Part shown: piece by piece, positions 45,801-56,159 of the stretch
Numbering within the stretch: position 1 is the first letter of the stretch
How the letters are laid out: the number at the start of each line of letters is the position of its first letter
Origin: Diphasiastrum complanatum
Lineage: Eukaryota > Streptophyta > Lycopodiopsida > Lycopodiales > Lycopodiaceae
Direction: 5' to 3'
Length of the DNA stretch: 64,000 bases
Assembly (NCBI GenBank): GCA_029204225.1
Contig: CM055102.1
Span: 27,952,969 to 28,016,968 of the forward strand
Notes under the pieces: generated by a model
What the model was told of the DNA's origin: nothing
Seen by the model: the letters and a program-made list of their open reading frames with translations, nothing else
Databases searched by the model: none
Translations under genes and position numbers: made by a program

Positions 45801-47383
45801 TACCTGTACCGTGTTCCTTTTGATATCGTTACTGATCATCAGTCCTTACATTATCTCTTCTCCCAGCGTGATCTTAGTGATCGTCAGTTTCGTTGGTTGC
45901 AGTTTTTACAATCTTTTGATTTTTCTATTTTGTATCGTCCTGGTCGTGCTAACACTGCTGCTGACGCATTGTCTAGACTTCCTGCTTTATTGAATACCCT
46001 TGTTGCCACGATCCCTTCCTGGTTTGATGATCTTCCATCTGCTTATCTTACATGTTCTGATTTTCGTGATGTTTATAGTTCTGCTCCACCTATGTCGTCT
46101 TCACCTCATCAGGCTTATTCCATTGTTGACCACCGTCTTTATCATTATGGTTCTCTTTGTATTCCTAGTTCTTTGGGTATCCGTTCTCAGTTGTTGTCGG
46201 ATGCTCATTCGTCCCCAGTTGGGGGTCATTTTGGTTTTCAGAAGTCTTATGCTCGTCTTAAGGATCATTTCTATTGGCCATCCCTTTGGAAAGAGCTTGT
46301 TGTACTTATTCGTACCTGTCCTTTCTGCTTACATAATAAGTACTCCCGTGCTAAGTCCGCTGGTTTGCTCCAGAGTTGGCCTATTCCTCACCGCCAGTGG
46401 ATTGATCTATGGACTTCATCATTGGCCTTCCCCGCACCCGTTGTGGTCACGATTCATGTATGGTGGTAGTTGACAGGTTCTCGAAACAGGCACATTTCAT
46501 ACCCGTCCGCAGTACTATCACAGCAGAGCAGTGTGCACGCTTGTTCCTTTCAGAGATATTTCGCCTACATGGGTTTCTTCGTACTATCCTTTCTGATCGG
46601 GATAGTAAGTTTACATCATTGTTCTGGACAGAGCTTATGCGTATATTGGATGTACAGCTTTTTATGGGGTCTGCTTATCATTCTACTTCTGATGGGCAGT
46701 CTGAGGTCCTTAACAGGATCCTTGAGGATTATTTGCGCCATTTTGTTACTCCTTCAGGGAAGGATTGGGATCAGCACTTATGTTTGGCAGAGTATAGCTA
46801 TAACAACTCTGTTAGTACCAGCACCGGCGTTGCACCATTTTTATTATCTCATGGTTATGCACCTCTTTTACCTGGTATTCCTCTTCCTCCCGAGGATACA
46901 CCTGTGACACTGTCTTCATTTCTATCAGGTGCTCGCGAGCTTATTTTCCAGGCCAGTTCCCATTTGCAGCAGGTCCAGCGTTATCAGGCTTCAGTTGATC
47001 GTCATCGACGTCATGTTGGTGATATGGTATATCTACGCCTACGGTTTACACGTCATCATTTTATTCAGGGCCATGCTTCTACTGAGAAGCTTGCACCACG
47101 TTATTATGGGCCTTATTGTATATTGGAGGTTCTTAGTCCAGTTACATATCGTCTTCAGCTTCCTGCTTCCACACGTGCCTGTGATATATTCCATGTCAGT
47201 TTATTACGTGCTGCTATTGAGGATGATGCTCCTCGTGATGCTGAGTTTCCTACTGCACCGGATCTCTTTCCTTTATTACCTGCTGCTATCCTTCAGGTGC
47301 GTTTGCATCATAGTCGATGCCGCCGGCAGATTCAGTTCCTAGTCCAGTGGGATGGTCGTCCTATTGAGGAGGCCACATGGTAG
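42844..47383 (+). pseudogene. gag-pol pseudogene of element C
   Basis: Starts [20 protein letters not shown]. Gag (capsid region around [20 protein letters not shown]) is followed by a Pro/Ser-rich linker, one CCHC knuckle [14 protein letters not shown] (about residues 352-365), and a protease core [13 protein letters not shown] (Asp near residue 445). Next come RT with YFDD, RNase H (ETDASNVGLGALL), an integrase zinc finger and core (MDFIIGLP, SDRDSKFTSLFW, SEVLNRILEDYL), and a chromodomain-like end FLVQWDGRPIEEATW. Compared with E, one T is missing near 45005 and four bases near 46408, each shifting the frame, and GAG became TAG at the end (47381-47383). A 12-bp in-frame loss lies near 47010. 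Confidence 0.93.
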
Positions 47384-47577
47384 CCTATTGATGTTTTTTA
47401 TCATACATCGTCACTTGTGGATCAGGCTCGTGCTCTTGCCGCACTTGTTGACTCCTCTACATCAGCTGTTGCTCCAGTTGTTACTACACCAGATGCTGTT
47501 CCAGTTGATCCTCCAGGGCTTGCTGTTACTTGATCCAGTCCTTTATGGCAGTTGGGTCTTATTTTTGTGTCGGGGAG

Positions 47578-48027
47578 AGTTATGGACTCGGCTCATTACA
47601 TTTGCCATGTCCATTTACATTTACTTTACTTTATGCATAGGCAGGCTTTGGGCCCTTTTTTATTCATTATTTGACATTTAGACTATATGATTGGCCTTGG
47701 GCCCTATTATTGACATTTAGACCATATTATTGGCCTTGGGCCCTATGATTCACTATATTGGTTATTTGGTCATATTACTGAGAGTGGGGGCCTTCTTGGA
47801 GGGCGCACTATTTTCCCTCTCAGTTTGGCCCTAGCCACTGGAAGCGTCCTTTTAGGGCTTCCCTTGGCTATAAGTAGGGATTCTGTGTCATTTGTTACTT
47901 GGCTTATGATATGATCTCTTTCTTTAGTCTCTTTAAGCTTTCTCTCTCCTGATTTCTAGGGTTAAGTCTTGCTTATGTGATGCTTTCATAGACTAAATCT
48001 AGATCAGCCGTGGCTACGTTCATAACT
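47578..48027 (+). repeat. 3' LTR of element C
   Basis: Same termini as the 5' LTR. The preceding purine stretch GTCGGGGAG is a short candidate polypurine tract. Confidence 0.93.
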
Positions 48028-48174
48028 GCCCTCCTCTGCTTGCAGCTAGCAGGGCCAGCAGGCCCTTGTTGGCCAGCCAACAGGGCATAGAGGGGTAGGG
48101 GGGGTGGATTGTCCATCCTAGCTCCTAGCCTATGTGAAGAAAAGGGGGGGAGGGGGTGGTGGATTGCCACTCAC

Positions 48175-48221
48175 TTGTGTTGACCGGCACTTGACGGTTT
48201 CTAGTTAGTGTGGTCATAACA
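48175..48221 (+). repeat. Second LTR end of element F
   Basis: TTGTGTTGACCGGCACTTG ... GGTCATAACA repeats 41123-41168 on the far side of element C and is immediately followed by resumed H sequence. The G-rich stretch 48033-48174 between C and this point belongs to F internal or LTR sequence but matches nothing else here. Confidence 0.5.
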
Positions 48222-48234
48222 AAGACACTCAACA

Positions 48235-48400
48235 AGGAGGGGTGTCTCAAAAGGATCCTCTATGTAGGACGCCATGGGCAAGCTCATGCAAAATGATTAG
48301 GACTCTTAAAATGAAAACATAAACGCTTATCGCACATCTCCACAAGCTTAGCACGAGGTACTTGACTAAAAAATGTAGGTCAATAAGAGGAGAAACCATG
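48235..48400 (-). pseudogene. Gag zinc-knuckle fragment of remnant H
   Basis: The minus strand reads KLVEMCDKRLCFHFKSPNHF, equivalent to the [18 protein letters not shown] knuckle of element C, with the second Cys changed to Phe and a stop after it. It lies upstream (in minus sense) of the H protease at 40.8 kb. This shows that H was split by the F plus C insertion. Confidence 0.65.
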
Positions 48401-48890
48401 AGTATCGCATATTAGGCATGCAAAGATATCTATTGAAGCAGGACAAATCTCAATTCAAACATCAATTGATTCTATATTATCTAGTTGAAGAGCTCTTTTT
48501 AAGACTTGAAGATGGAAAAAGAAGAAACCAGACACATCACCTCTGTTAAAGACTTAAAAAAGCAGCTCACTCGTGTTGGTGAAGAAATAAGAAATAGAGA
48601 GCTTATGTTTATTACACTGAATGATCTTGCTCCTTCATTTCAGACTTTTGTTACTGTTTTGAGTATTTCTCTAAGGAAAAATCTTGAGAACTTTAAAGTT
48701 CTTGTCAGAATGTTGTTTCAAGAAGATCTAAGAGTTAGAGATTATGTATACAAGCAAGCTTTTCAAGCTATGGAAACTAAAGAGAAATTCATGGCATCCA
48801 GAGAAGGATTTTTCAAACTCTTTGTGGAGTCCAAGACATCCTACACATTCCAGAGACACAAAGGCAATGAGTGATCACCCTAGCTCTTGC

Positions 48891-49295
48891 TGGAAATATC
48901 AATCCACACTCTAAAGAGAACCATCAAATAGGGTAGATAACTCAATGTAAGAGCATTCCATCCAATATGAGGGAGGTATTGGGTTTAAATCCTAGTCTGT
49001 GAATTCAAATTATGATTTATGGATTCTTAACATGGTATTAGAGCCAAGTTAGAACTAACAGTTCATGGTGTCAAAGACATGGTTAGGAGTGGCCCAAGTT
49101 GTAAGGCCAGTGACAACCAGGACCTCAACCAAGTGTGGCTTGAGTGGGGTTGTTGGACATTTCAATCCACACTCTAGAGAGAACCATCAAACAGGGCGAA
49201 TAGCTCAGTGGAAGAGCATCCCATCCGGTATGAGTGAGGTCCTAGATTCGATTCCTAGCAAGTCCATCCATATCATGAATTATGCATTTCTAACA
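48891..49295 (+). mobile_element. TRIM-like element with tRNA-promoter-bearing terminal repeats
   Basis: Two direct repeats of exactly 142 bp (48891-49032 and 49154-49295) align without gaps at about 77 percent identity by hand count (33 mismatches). Both start TGGA and end TAACA, giving TG...CA ends. Directly after the first comes TGGTATTAGAGCCA, a variant of the initiator-Met primer site. The internal region is only 121 bp and non-coding. This is the architecture of a terminal-repeat retrotransposon in miniature. Each repeat has a tRNA-like Pol III promoter, clearer in the second. No clean target duplication was found (CTTGC against GCGCT), so two adjacent tRNA-derived SINEs remain an alternative. 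Confidence 0.68.
49201..49255 (+). promoter_or_regulatory. tRNA-like Pol III promoter (A and B boxes) in the TRIM 3' repeat
   Basis: TAGCTCAGTGG at 49201-49211 is a perfect A box and GATTCGATTCC at 49245-49255 is a B box with one mismatch. The D-arm GCTC...GAGC and four of five T-arm pairs (CTAG with CTAG around TTCGATT) are retained. The 3' acceptor half is not complementary to GGGCGAA, so this is not a functional tRNA gene. The equivalent boxes in the first repeat (about 48938-48992) carry several changes. Confidence 0.65.
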
Positions 49296-49479
49296 GCGCT
49301 TTCAAGTCTTCATCAAATCAAAAGAAGGAAAGGCGTCAATTACTATTGTCTCAAATTTGGCCATTTCATAATACAATGCAGAAGTGACATTTTGCACAAA
49401 ACAAGAGAGATCCAAAGAAGTAGAAAAAAAATAGGGAGCGGACATGCAATTAACCAATCCAACCATAGAGCATAGACAT

Positions 49480-49926
49480 TGTGTATACACTCACCCCCAA
49501 GGGGGAGTTATCCCATGAAAATATCCAAGGTCTCTCACCTAGGGCATGACTATGGCATCCCATATTAGAATATCCCACCTCGCAATAGGGTGGTGCCACA
49601 CCTAGCTCTAGGAGGACCAATAGGCATATCCCATAGTCCACCATCCTGGCAAAGGAACTAGTGAATCATAAAACTCACATCGTCCACCACTCTTATGTAG
49701 CCATAATGCAAGAGTGCTTATGGGATAAACAACTCCCCATGCAGGTTCATTCTGCTGGTCCTAGGAATCACCTTTAACTTAGAGTCAAAATCCTAACCAC
49801 TAAGGGTATCCCTTGAATGTAGGTCCTATACCAGCTAAGTTATGCTAGGCCCTAGATAAATACACTTGAGTAACCCTAGTATGGCCCTAGTCACTTAGGG
49901 ATGTGTAACACACTTCCCCCCTTTAA
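49480..49926 (-). repeat. Gypsy LTR-like fragment with polypurine tract
   Basis: On the minus strand GAGGACAAAAATGTTC is followed by TTAAAGGGGGGAAG (49926-49913) and then TGTGTTACACATCC. This arrangement is typical of the end of a plant gypsy pol, its purine tract and the 3' LTR start. The LTR would extend leftwards over CCCTAAGTGACTAGGGCC-type sequence; its end is not defined. Sequence 49927-50101 would be the pol terminus but is too decayed to read. Confidence 0.45.
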
Positions 49927-50101
49927 GAACATTTTTGTCCTCAAAAATGACGTATCATAAAATAGGCTCCCCATAAGATCTTTCAAGAATCACCATAGTT
50001 TTGATTAAAAAAACACTCTTGTTATGATTCCCTACTCACGCACACGTTTAGATCGTTAGAAAAACAACAAAAAATATAAATAGCAACTTCTTCACTCAAA
50101 C

Positions 50102-50394
50102 TGTTAGACGCCGGTTAGGGTATTCCACAGGTACGACCAATTACTAGGGGCCAAGGGCCATGGTATTGGCAAGGGCTAGTAACTGGAATGGACACCCATT
50201 GGGTTCGATGCATCACCGGCAGTGACCCAATGTGACTGCCTGACAGGATGTTAGTAAGCGAAGTTATGACCGTATGGACCCTAGCCATCAACAGCGGACA
50301 AGCTTATGTTGGACGAGCAGCTAGCTAGCAATATGTTGGATGACCGTGTGTGTCACAGGTCCATGACAAGGCATGGGGGGGGGGGGGGGGGGGT
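50102..50394 (+). repeat. Left part of a split LTR, element G (inferred)
   Basis: TGTTAGACGCCGG at 50102 could be an LTR start, and the right part would be 63479-63678, ending GTGCCA before a primer site. Joined across element E this gives an LTR of about 490 bp. The inference rests on the TG start, the target duplication of E on both sides, and the primer-like site on the right. Confidence 0.42.
50375..50393. repeat. (G)19 homopolymer at the left junction of element E
   Basis: Nineteen consecutive G residues, ending one base before the E LTR and overlapping its GGGGT target duplication. The run length may be inexact in the assembly. Confidence 0.9.
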
Positions 50395-50845
50395 AGTTAT
50401 GAACGTAGCCACGGCTGATCTAGATTTAGTCTATGAAAGCATTACATAAGCAAGACTTAACCCTAGAAAGCAGGAGAGAGAGAGCTTAAAGAGACTAAAG
50501 AAGGAGATCATATCATAAGCCAAGTAACAAATGACACAGAATCCCTACTTATAGCCAAGAGGAAGCCCTAAAAGGAAGCTTCCAGTGGCTAGGGCCAAAC
50601 TGAGAGGGAAAATAGTGCGCCCTCCAAGAAGGCCCCCACTCTCAGTAATATGACCAAATAACCAATATAGTGAATCATAGGGCCCAAGGCCAATAATATG
50701 GTCTAAATGTCAATAATAGGGCCCAAGGCCAACCATATAGTCTAAATGTCAAATAATGAATAAAAAAGGGCCCAAAGCCTGCCTATGCATAAAGTAAAGT
50801 AAATGTAAATGGACATGGCAAATGTAATGAGCCGAGTCCATAACT
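50395..50845 (-). repeat. 3' LTR of element E
   Basis: Plus-strand text runs AGTTATGAACGTAGCC ... GAGTCCATAACT. The opposite LTR at 63023-63473 matches closely. Confidence 0.93.
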
Positions 50846-51087
50846 CTCCCCGACACAAAAATAAGACCCAACTGCCATAAAGGACTGGATCAAGTAATAG
50901 CAAGCCCTGGAGGATCAACTGGAACAGCATCTGGTGTAGTAACAACTGGAGCAACAGCTGATGTAGAGGAATCAACAAGTGCGGAAAGAGCACGAGCTTG
51001 ATCCGCAAGTGACGGTGTATGATAAAAGACATCAATAGGCTCCCATGTGGCCTCCTCAACAGGACGACCATCCCACTGGACTAGGAA

Positions 51088-54000
51088 CTAAATCTGCCGA
51101 CGGCGTCGACTATGATGCAAACGCACCTGAAGGATAGCAGCAGGTAATAAAGGAAAGAGATCCGGTGCAGTAGGAAACTCAGCATCACGAGGAGCATCAT
51201 CCTCAATAGCAGCACGTAATAAACTGACATTGAATATATCACAGGCACGTGTGGAAGCAGGAAGCTGAAGACGATATGTAACTGGACTAAGAACCTCCAA
51301 TATACAATAAGGCCCATAATAACGTGGTGCAAGCTTCTCAGTAGAAGCATGGCCCTGAATAAAATGATGACGTGCAAACCGTAGGCGTAGATATACCATA
51401 TCACCAACATGAAACTCAACATGACGTCGATCACGATCAACTGAAGCCTGATAACGTTGCTGGACCTGCTGCAAATGGGAACTGGCCTGAAGAATAAGCT
51501 CGCGAGCACCTGATAGAAATGAAGACAGTGTCACAGGTGTATCCTCGGGAGGAAGAGGAATACCAGGTAAAAGAGGTGCATAACCATGAGATAATAAAAA
51601 TGGTGCAACGCCGGTGCTGGTACTAACAGAGTTGTTATAGCTATACTCTGCCAAACATAAGTGCTGATCCCAATCCTTCCCTGAAGGAGTAACAAAATGG
51701 CGCAAATAATCCTCAAGGATCCTGTTAAGGACCTCAGACTGCCCATCAGAAGTAGAATGATAAGCAGACCCCATAAAAAGCTGTACATCCAATATACGCA
51801 TAAGCTTTGTCCAGAACAATGATGTAAACTTACTATCCCGATCAGAAAGGATAGTACGACGAAACCCATGTAAGCGAAATATCTCTGAAAGGAACAAGCG
51901 TGCACACTGCTCTGCTGTGATAGTACTGCGGACGGGTATGAAATGTGCCTGTTTCGAGAACCTGTCAACTACCACCATACATGAATCGTGACCATGACGG
52001 GTGCGGGGAAGGCCAATGATGAAGTCCATAGAAATATCAGTCCACTGGCGGTGAGGAATAGGCCAACTCTGGAGCAAACCAGCGGACTTAGCACGGGAGT
52101 ACTTATTACGTAAGCAGAAAGGACAGGTACGAATAAGTACAACAAGCTCTTTCCAAAGGGATGGCCAATAGAAATGATCCTTAAGACGAGCATAAGACTT
52201 CTGAAAACCAAAATGACCCCCAATTGGGGACGAATGAGCATCCGACAACAACTGAGAACGGATACCCAAAGAACTAGGAATACAAAGAGAACCATAATGA
52301 TAAAGACGGTGGTCAACAATGGAATAAGCCTGATGAGGTGAAGACGACATAGGTGGAGCAGAACTATAAACATCACGAAAATCAGAACATGTAAGATAAG
52401 CAGATGGAAGATCATCAAACCAGAAAGGGATCGTGGCAACAAGGGTATTCAATAAAGCAGGAAGTCTAGACAATGCGTCAGCAGCAGTGTTAGCACGACC
52501 AGGACGATACAAAATAGAAAAATCAAAAGATTGTAAAAACTGCAACCAACGAAACTAACGATCACTAAGATCACGCTGGGAGAAGAGATAACGTAAGGAC
52601 TGATGATCAGTAACGATATCAAAAGGAACACGGTACAAGTAATGGTGCCACTTCTTAAGAGCATAGATAATGGCAAGAAGCTCTTTCTCATGGACAGAAT
52701 AACGTTGCTCATAAGAGCGTAAACGACGCGACTCATAAGCAATAATACACTGAGACTGACGAAGCAAGGCACCCAAACCAACATTACTAGCATCGGTCTC
52801 AACAATAAATTTCTGATCAAACTGTGGTAAACACAGGACAGAGGCCTTCACAACAGCACGACGAAGAGTGTCAAAGGCGAACTGACAATCAGAAGTCCAA
52901 ACAAAAGCACTAGACTTCTTCAAAAGGGCATGAAGAGGGGCAGCCACAGTGGCAAAGTGAGGAACAAGACGACGAAGGTGAGTAGCGAGACCAAGAAACA
53001 TACGAACATGGTGGATATCTGTGGGAACAGGCCAATCAGCGATTGCCCGAACCTTATGAGGGTCCAAACGAATACGACCATCACAAATGAGAAATCCTAG
53101 AAACTCAATCTCAACAACAGCAAAGGAACTCTTAGAAAGTTTAGCAAACAACTGGTGATGAACAAGCAATCGAAAAACAGATGAAAGATGTAACACATGC
53201 TCATCAAGAGTCTTACTAAAAACAAGAATATCATCAAAATAAACTAAAACACAACGACCAAGGAGAGGACGCATGATGTTATTCATCACATTCTGGAACG
53301 TAGGTGGACCATTAGTAACACCAAAAGGAAGAACACGAAACTCATACAAACCAAGATGGGTACGAAACGCAGTCTTGTGTTCGTCCGAAGGATGCATCCT
53401 AATCTGGTGATAGCCGGAACGTAAGTCTATCTTAGAGAAAAGATGAGAGGTGCCTAACTGGTCAAAGAGATCATCCATATGAGGAATAGGATACTGGTTA
53501 CGGATGGTCAACTTATTGAGGGCACGATAATCAATGCAGAGGCGTTTGGAACCATCTTTCTTACTGACAAGGAGAACAGGGGCACCAAAAGGACTGTGAC
53601 TAGGAACAATAAGGCCCTGATCTAGTAAAGCAGTAATCTGAAGCTCAACCTCATCACGCTCAGACTTAGACATACGGTAAGGAGGCCGGGAGGGAGGAGC
53701 AGAACCAGGACGCAAATCAATATGGTGGTTCACATCACGCAATGGTGGTAGCGTCGTAGGTTCTGAAAAGACAAATGCATACTGATGTAATAAGTCAGAG
53801 ATCCCCTGAGGAACAGCTGCTGGAGGAGAGGTAGTCACTGGAGAATCTGCTGCAGCACGCTGAACACATAATAAAGCTGCACAATGAGCCTTAGGTAGGC
53901 TGCGGATAAACTGCTTCCTGCTGATCAGCTGGAAATCTACCTGAGAATCAATACCAGCAAGTGAGTGGGTCACTGCATCATGAACAAATGTCAATGTCTG

Positions 54001-54846
54001 CTGAGCCAGGTCCAAAGTAACCGCTCCCAATGAAGCAAACTAATCAGCACCAAGGATAACGTCATAGCGCTCCAGAGGAATGATATAAAGATCTGCCTGT
54101 CCAGAAAAATCACCAATGCGGTAGGATAATCCCTGAAACATCTAAGAACTAGGAAATGAGTGAGAACTGGCAACCTCGACTGTGAGAGGCTGTGGAGCAG
54201 GAATAGGTGAAGCGCGTATCCGGCTGAGAACATAACTGCTGATAAAGGAATGAGTGCTGCCGGTATCAACTAAAGCAATATACTCACGACCAGTAATGCG
54301 CACACGTAGCCGAATGGAGCGAGGACCGGGGCACCCTGTCCAGGTAAAATAAGCAAGCTGAGCATGGCAAGTAGCAGGAAGTAAATCAGTAGAAGGCTCA
54401 GGAGATAGATCAGGCTCATCAGATATATGAATGTAGATATCGGACTCATCTGGGGTAGTGCCCTCATGGTAGAAAACAGCAGTAGAAGTAGGCAGGGGCT
54501 GGCGGCAATCACGGGCAATGTGGTCAGGACTCTTACAACGAAAGCAAAGACGCTTCTGCTGAATGTCAGCGAACTCTGCAGACGTGTAACATGGGACAAA
54601 AGCAGGACGAGGAGGCGGAGGGCGAGGAGCGGGAGAAGTAAGAGAAGAGGTCGGGACGACAGTGGATGGGGCAGATGGGGGCCGGAGATGGTAGAGGTGA
54701 AAGAGATGGACGGGGTCGGGAAAAGCGAAAGGGAGCAGGATCAGGGTACTTATGCTGTAAAGTACTAGCAAGGGACATGGCCTCAACAAGTGTGGGTGCA
54801 CGGAAAGAAGAGACATCGTATCGTAGAGCACCACGAAGTTCAGCAA
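51088..54846 (-). pseudogene. pol and distal gag of element E
   Basis: In sense order: the gag end with knuckle [14 protein letters not shown] (about 54550), protease [13 protein letters not shown], a CAG-to-TAG stop (54144-54142), and a TGG-to-TAG stop (54042-54040). The RT-RNase H frame 54030-52555 ([43 protein letters not shown]) ends at a CAG-to-TAG stop. The integrase frame 52545-51088 (GGHFGFQKSYARLKDHFYWP, MDFIIGLPRTRHGHDSC, SDRDSKFTSLFW, SEVLNRILEDYL) ends at another CAG-to-TAG, just before the chromodomain-like LVQWDGRPVEEATWE. RT and integrase are otherwise intact within their frames, better than in C. Confidence 0.93.
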
Positions 54847-54897
54847 TGTAGCGAGAAATAAGCTCGTGGGCTGAAGATCTGTAAAGAGGTAGGAAAG

Positions 54898-55255
54898 TGT
54901 TACGAGCTCGTAACCAGTGCTGAACCCTAGAGAACACAGATAGGTCAGATACCACAGTCAGGGTCGTGTCCAGCGTACATGACCAACAGGGCAAGACAGT
55001 GTGAGTAGTGTGCCCCAGCACGGTCCATAGCCATGGCGGGTCTAACACAGCCTAGGGACCCTGTCAGCAGGATAGGGCCCCCAGTTGGGTCCCGACATGC
55101 AGTCGGTCACGTCAGTGCCACGTGGCCGACACTCGGCAGTAGCATGCTACCAGTCCTCACACTGGGCTAGGAGGGGCTTACTCTATATCAGGGAGTAGGC
55201 AAGGTTGGGTGGATCAATTAGTGTTTGCCCTACTGTGGTGTTAGGATCTATTACA
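54898..55255 (+). repeat. 5' LTR of element D
   Basis: TGTTACGAGCTCG ... TCTATTACA. The inverted repeat with the CACGTG core is present, with one substitution in the left arm (GTCGGTCACGT). Confidence 0.95.
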
Positions 55256-56159
55256 CTGGTATCAGAGCCATCTCCATCCTAGGGAACTCAGGTTTCAGCA
55301 GTGGAGAAAGTAGCTAGATTGCTCAGAACTTCTTCAAGTTCTCAAAAAGAAATAGAGGAGGAGACTCGCTGTAGGAACAGTCTCCGACTGAGGAAATCTT
55401 GGTGGATTTACTTGCTGGTCAGAGAGAAATTAGTTAAAATTTCTAGAGCAGGTCCAGCGCTGTAAATTTAGTCTTCATCTCTGATTTTTGCCATCAGATT
55501 CAGAGAGTCAGAGCTGATTTTTGAGGAGAAAGGGTGGTGCTGATCCATCGCTGAGGGATCAGAAATCTACCTCTGAAATTTCAGAGAAATCTAAGGAAAT
55601 TTGAAGGGTTTTCAAACACTTTTTCTTAGCAGGGCCAGCGCTGGACAGGGAGATGAAAAATTAGTTTTTCATCACTGTTTTTGAGGATTTTTCAGTAGTT
55701 TGAACATCAAACTAGATTGCCACAGACCAGCGACCTACTACTTGAAGTCAGATCAGAGTTTCAAGCAAGTTTTGGGCCTTAAATTTTAAAAAATTGGGCC
55801 AGACAGGTGGCTGTCCAGCTAGCGAGGGTAGGGAGACACCAAAATCAGAAATTGAAATACTTTTTGGGTCTCAAATCAGAAGTAAACGAGCCAGTTGGGT
55901 TGCAATCAGACTAGCGAGCTACTATCCTCAGAGAACCGGGAAATTTGGCACCGTTTTGAAGCTTCAAACTGGCATTTTTCGGGACAGCAGGTCTGAAATC
56001 TTGAGGAAAAGAGTTGAAAGGGTTCCTCTTCATTCTTTCTTTGGAAGTACAGTCCTCAGAAACAGCTAAGTCATCTTTCCTTTCCCTTGTACAGTTGTAA
56101 ATTAGTCTTTTAGACTTTTTTCCTTCAAAAGTTAAGGTAGCTCTCTTTCAGTTCCGAAG
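55256..56159 (+). other. Untranslated leader of element D
   Basis: 904 bp from the LTR end to the gag ATG, nearly the same length as in B but strongly diverged over about 55430-55800, while both flanks are almost identical to B. No coding frame is supported. Confidence 0.7.

Larger units (their letters stand above)
41374..48027 (+). mobile_element. Ty3/gypsy element C, full-length insertion
   Basis: This is a 6654-bp element with LTRs of 452 bp (41374-41825) and 450 bp (47578-48027) and a perfect 5-bp target duplication GCCCT (41369-41373 and 48028-48032). The LTRs begin AGTTATGG and end CATAACT, a perfect 7-bp terminal inverted repeat, instead of the usual TG...CA. The primer site TGGTATCAGAGC starts directly at 41826. 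Gag-pol is present but broken by two frameshifts and a terminal stop. It is a close relative of E, which lies in inverted orientation 2.4 kb to the right. Confidence 0.94.
48506..49475 (+). pseudogene. Ty1/copia gag relic, interrupted by a TRIM-like element
   Basis: The first part (48506-48874) encodes a UBN2-type copia gag domain: LKKQLTRVGEEIRNRELMFI, LNDLAPSFQTFVTVLS, KVLVRMLFQEDLR. The second part (49301-49475) reads KRRKGVNYYCLKFGHFIIQC, a zinc knuckle that has lost its first Cys. Between them sits the 405-bp element at 48891-49295. No protease, integrase or RT follows, so it is a gag-only fragment. Confidence 0.7.

Noticed and set aside
49194-49260. A genuine tRNA gene.
   Set aside because: The A and B boxes and the D arm are good, but the 5' GGGCGAA has no complementary 3' acceptor strand and one T-arm pair is lost. 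The unit is also part of a 142-bp direct repeat.
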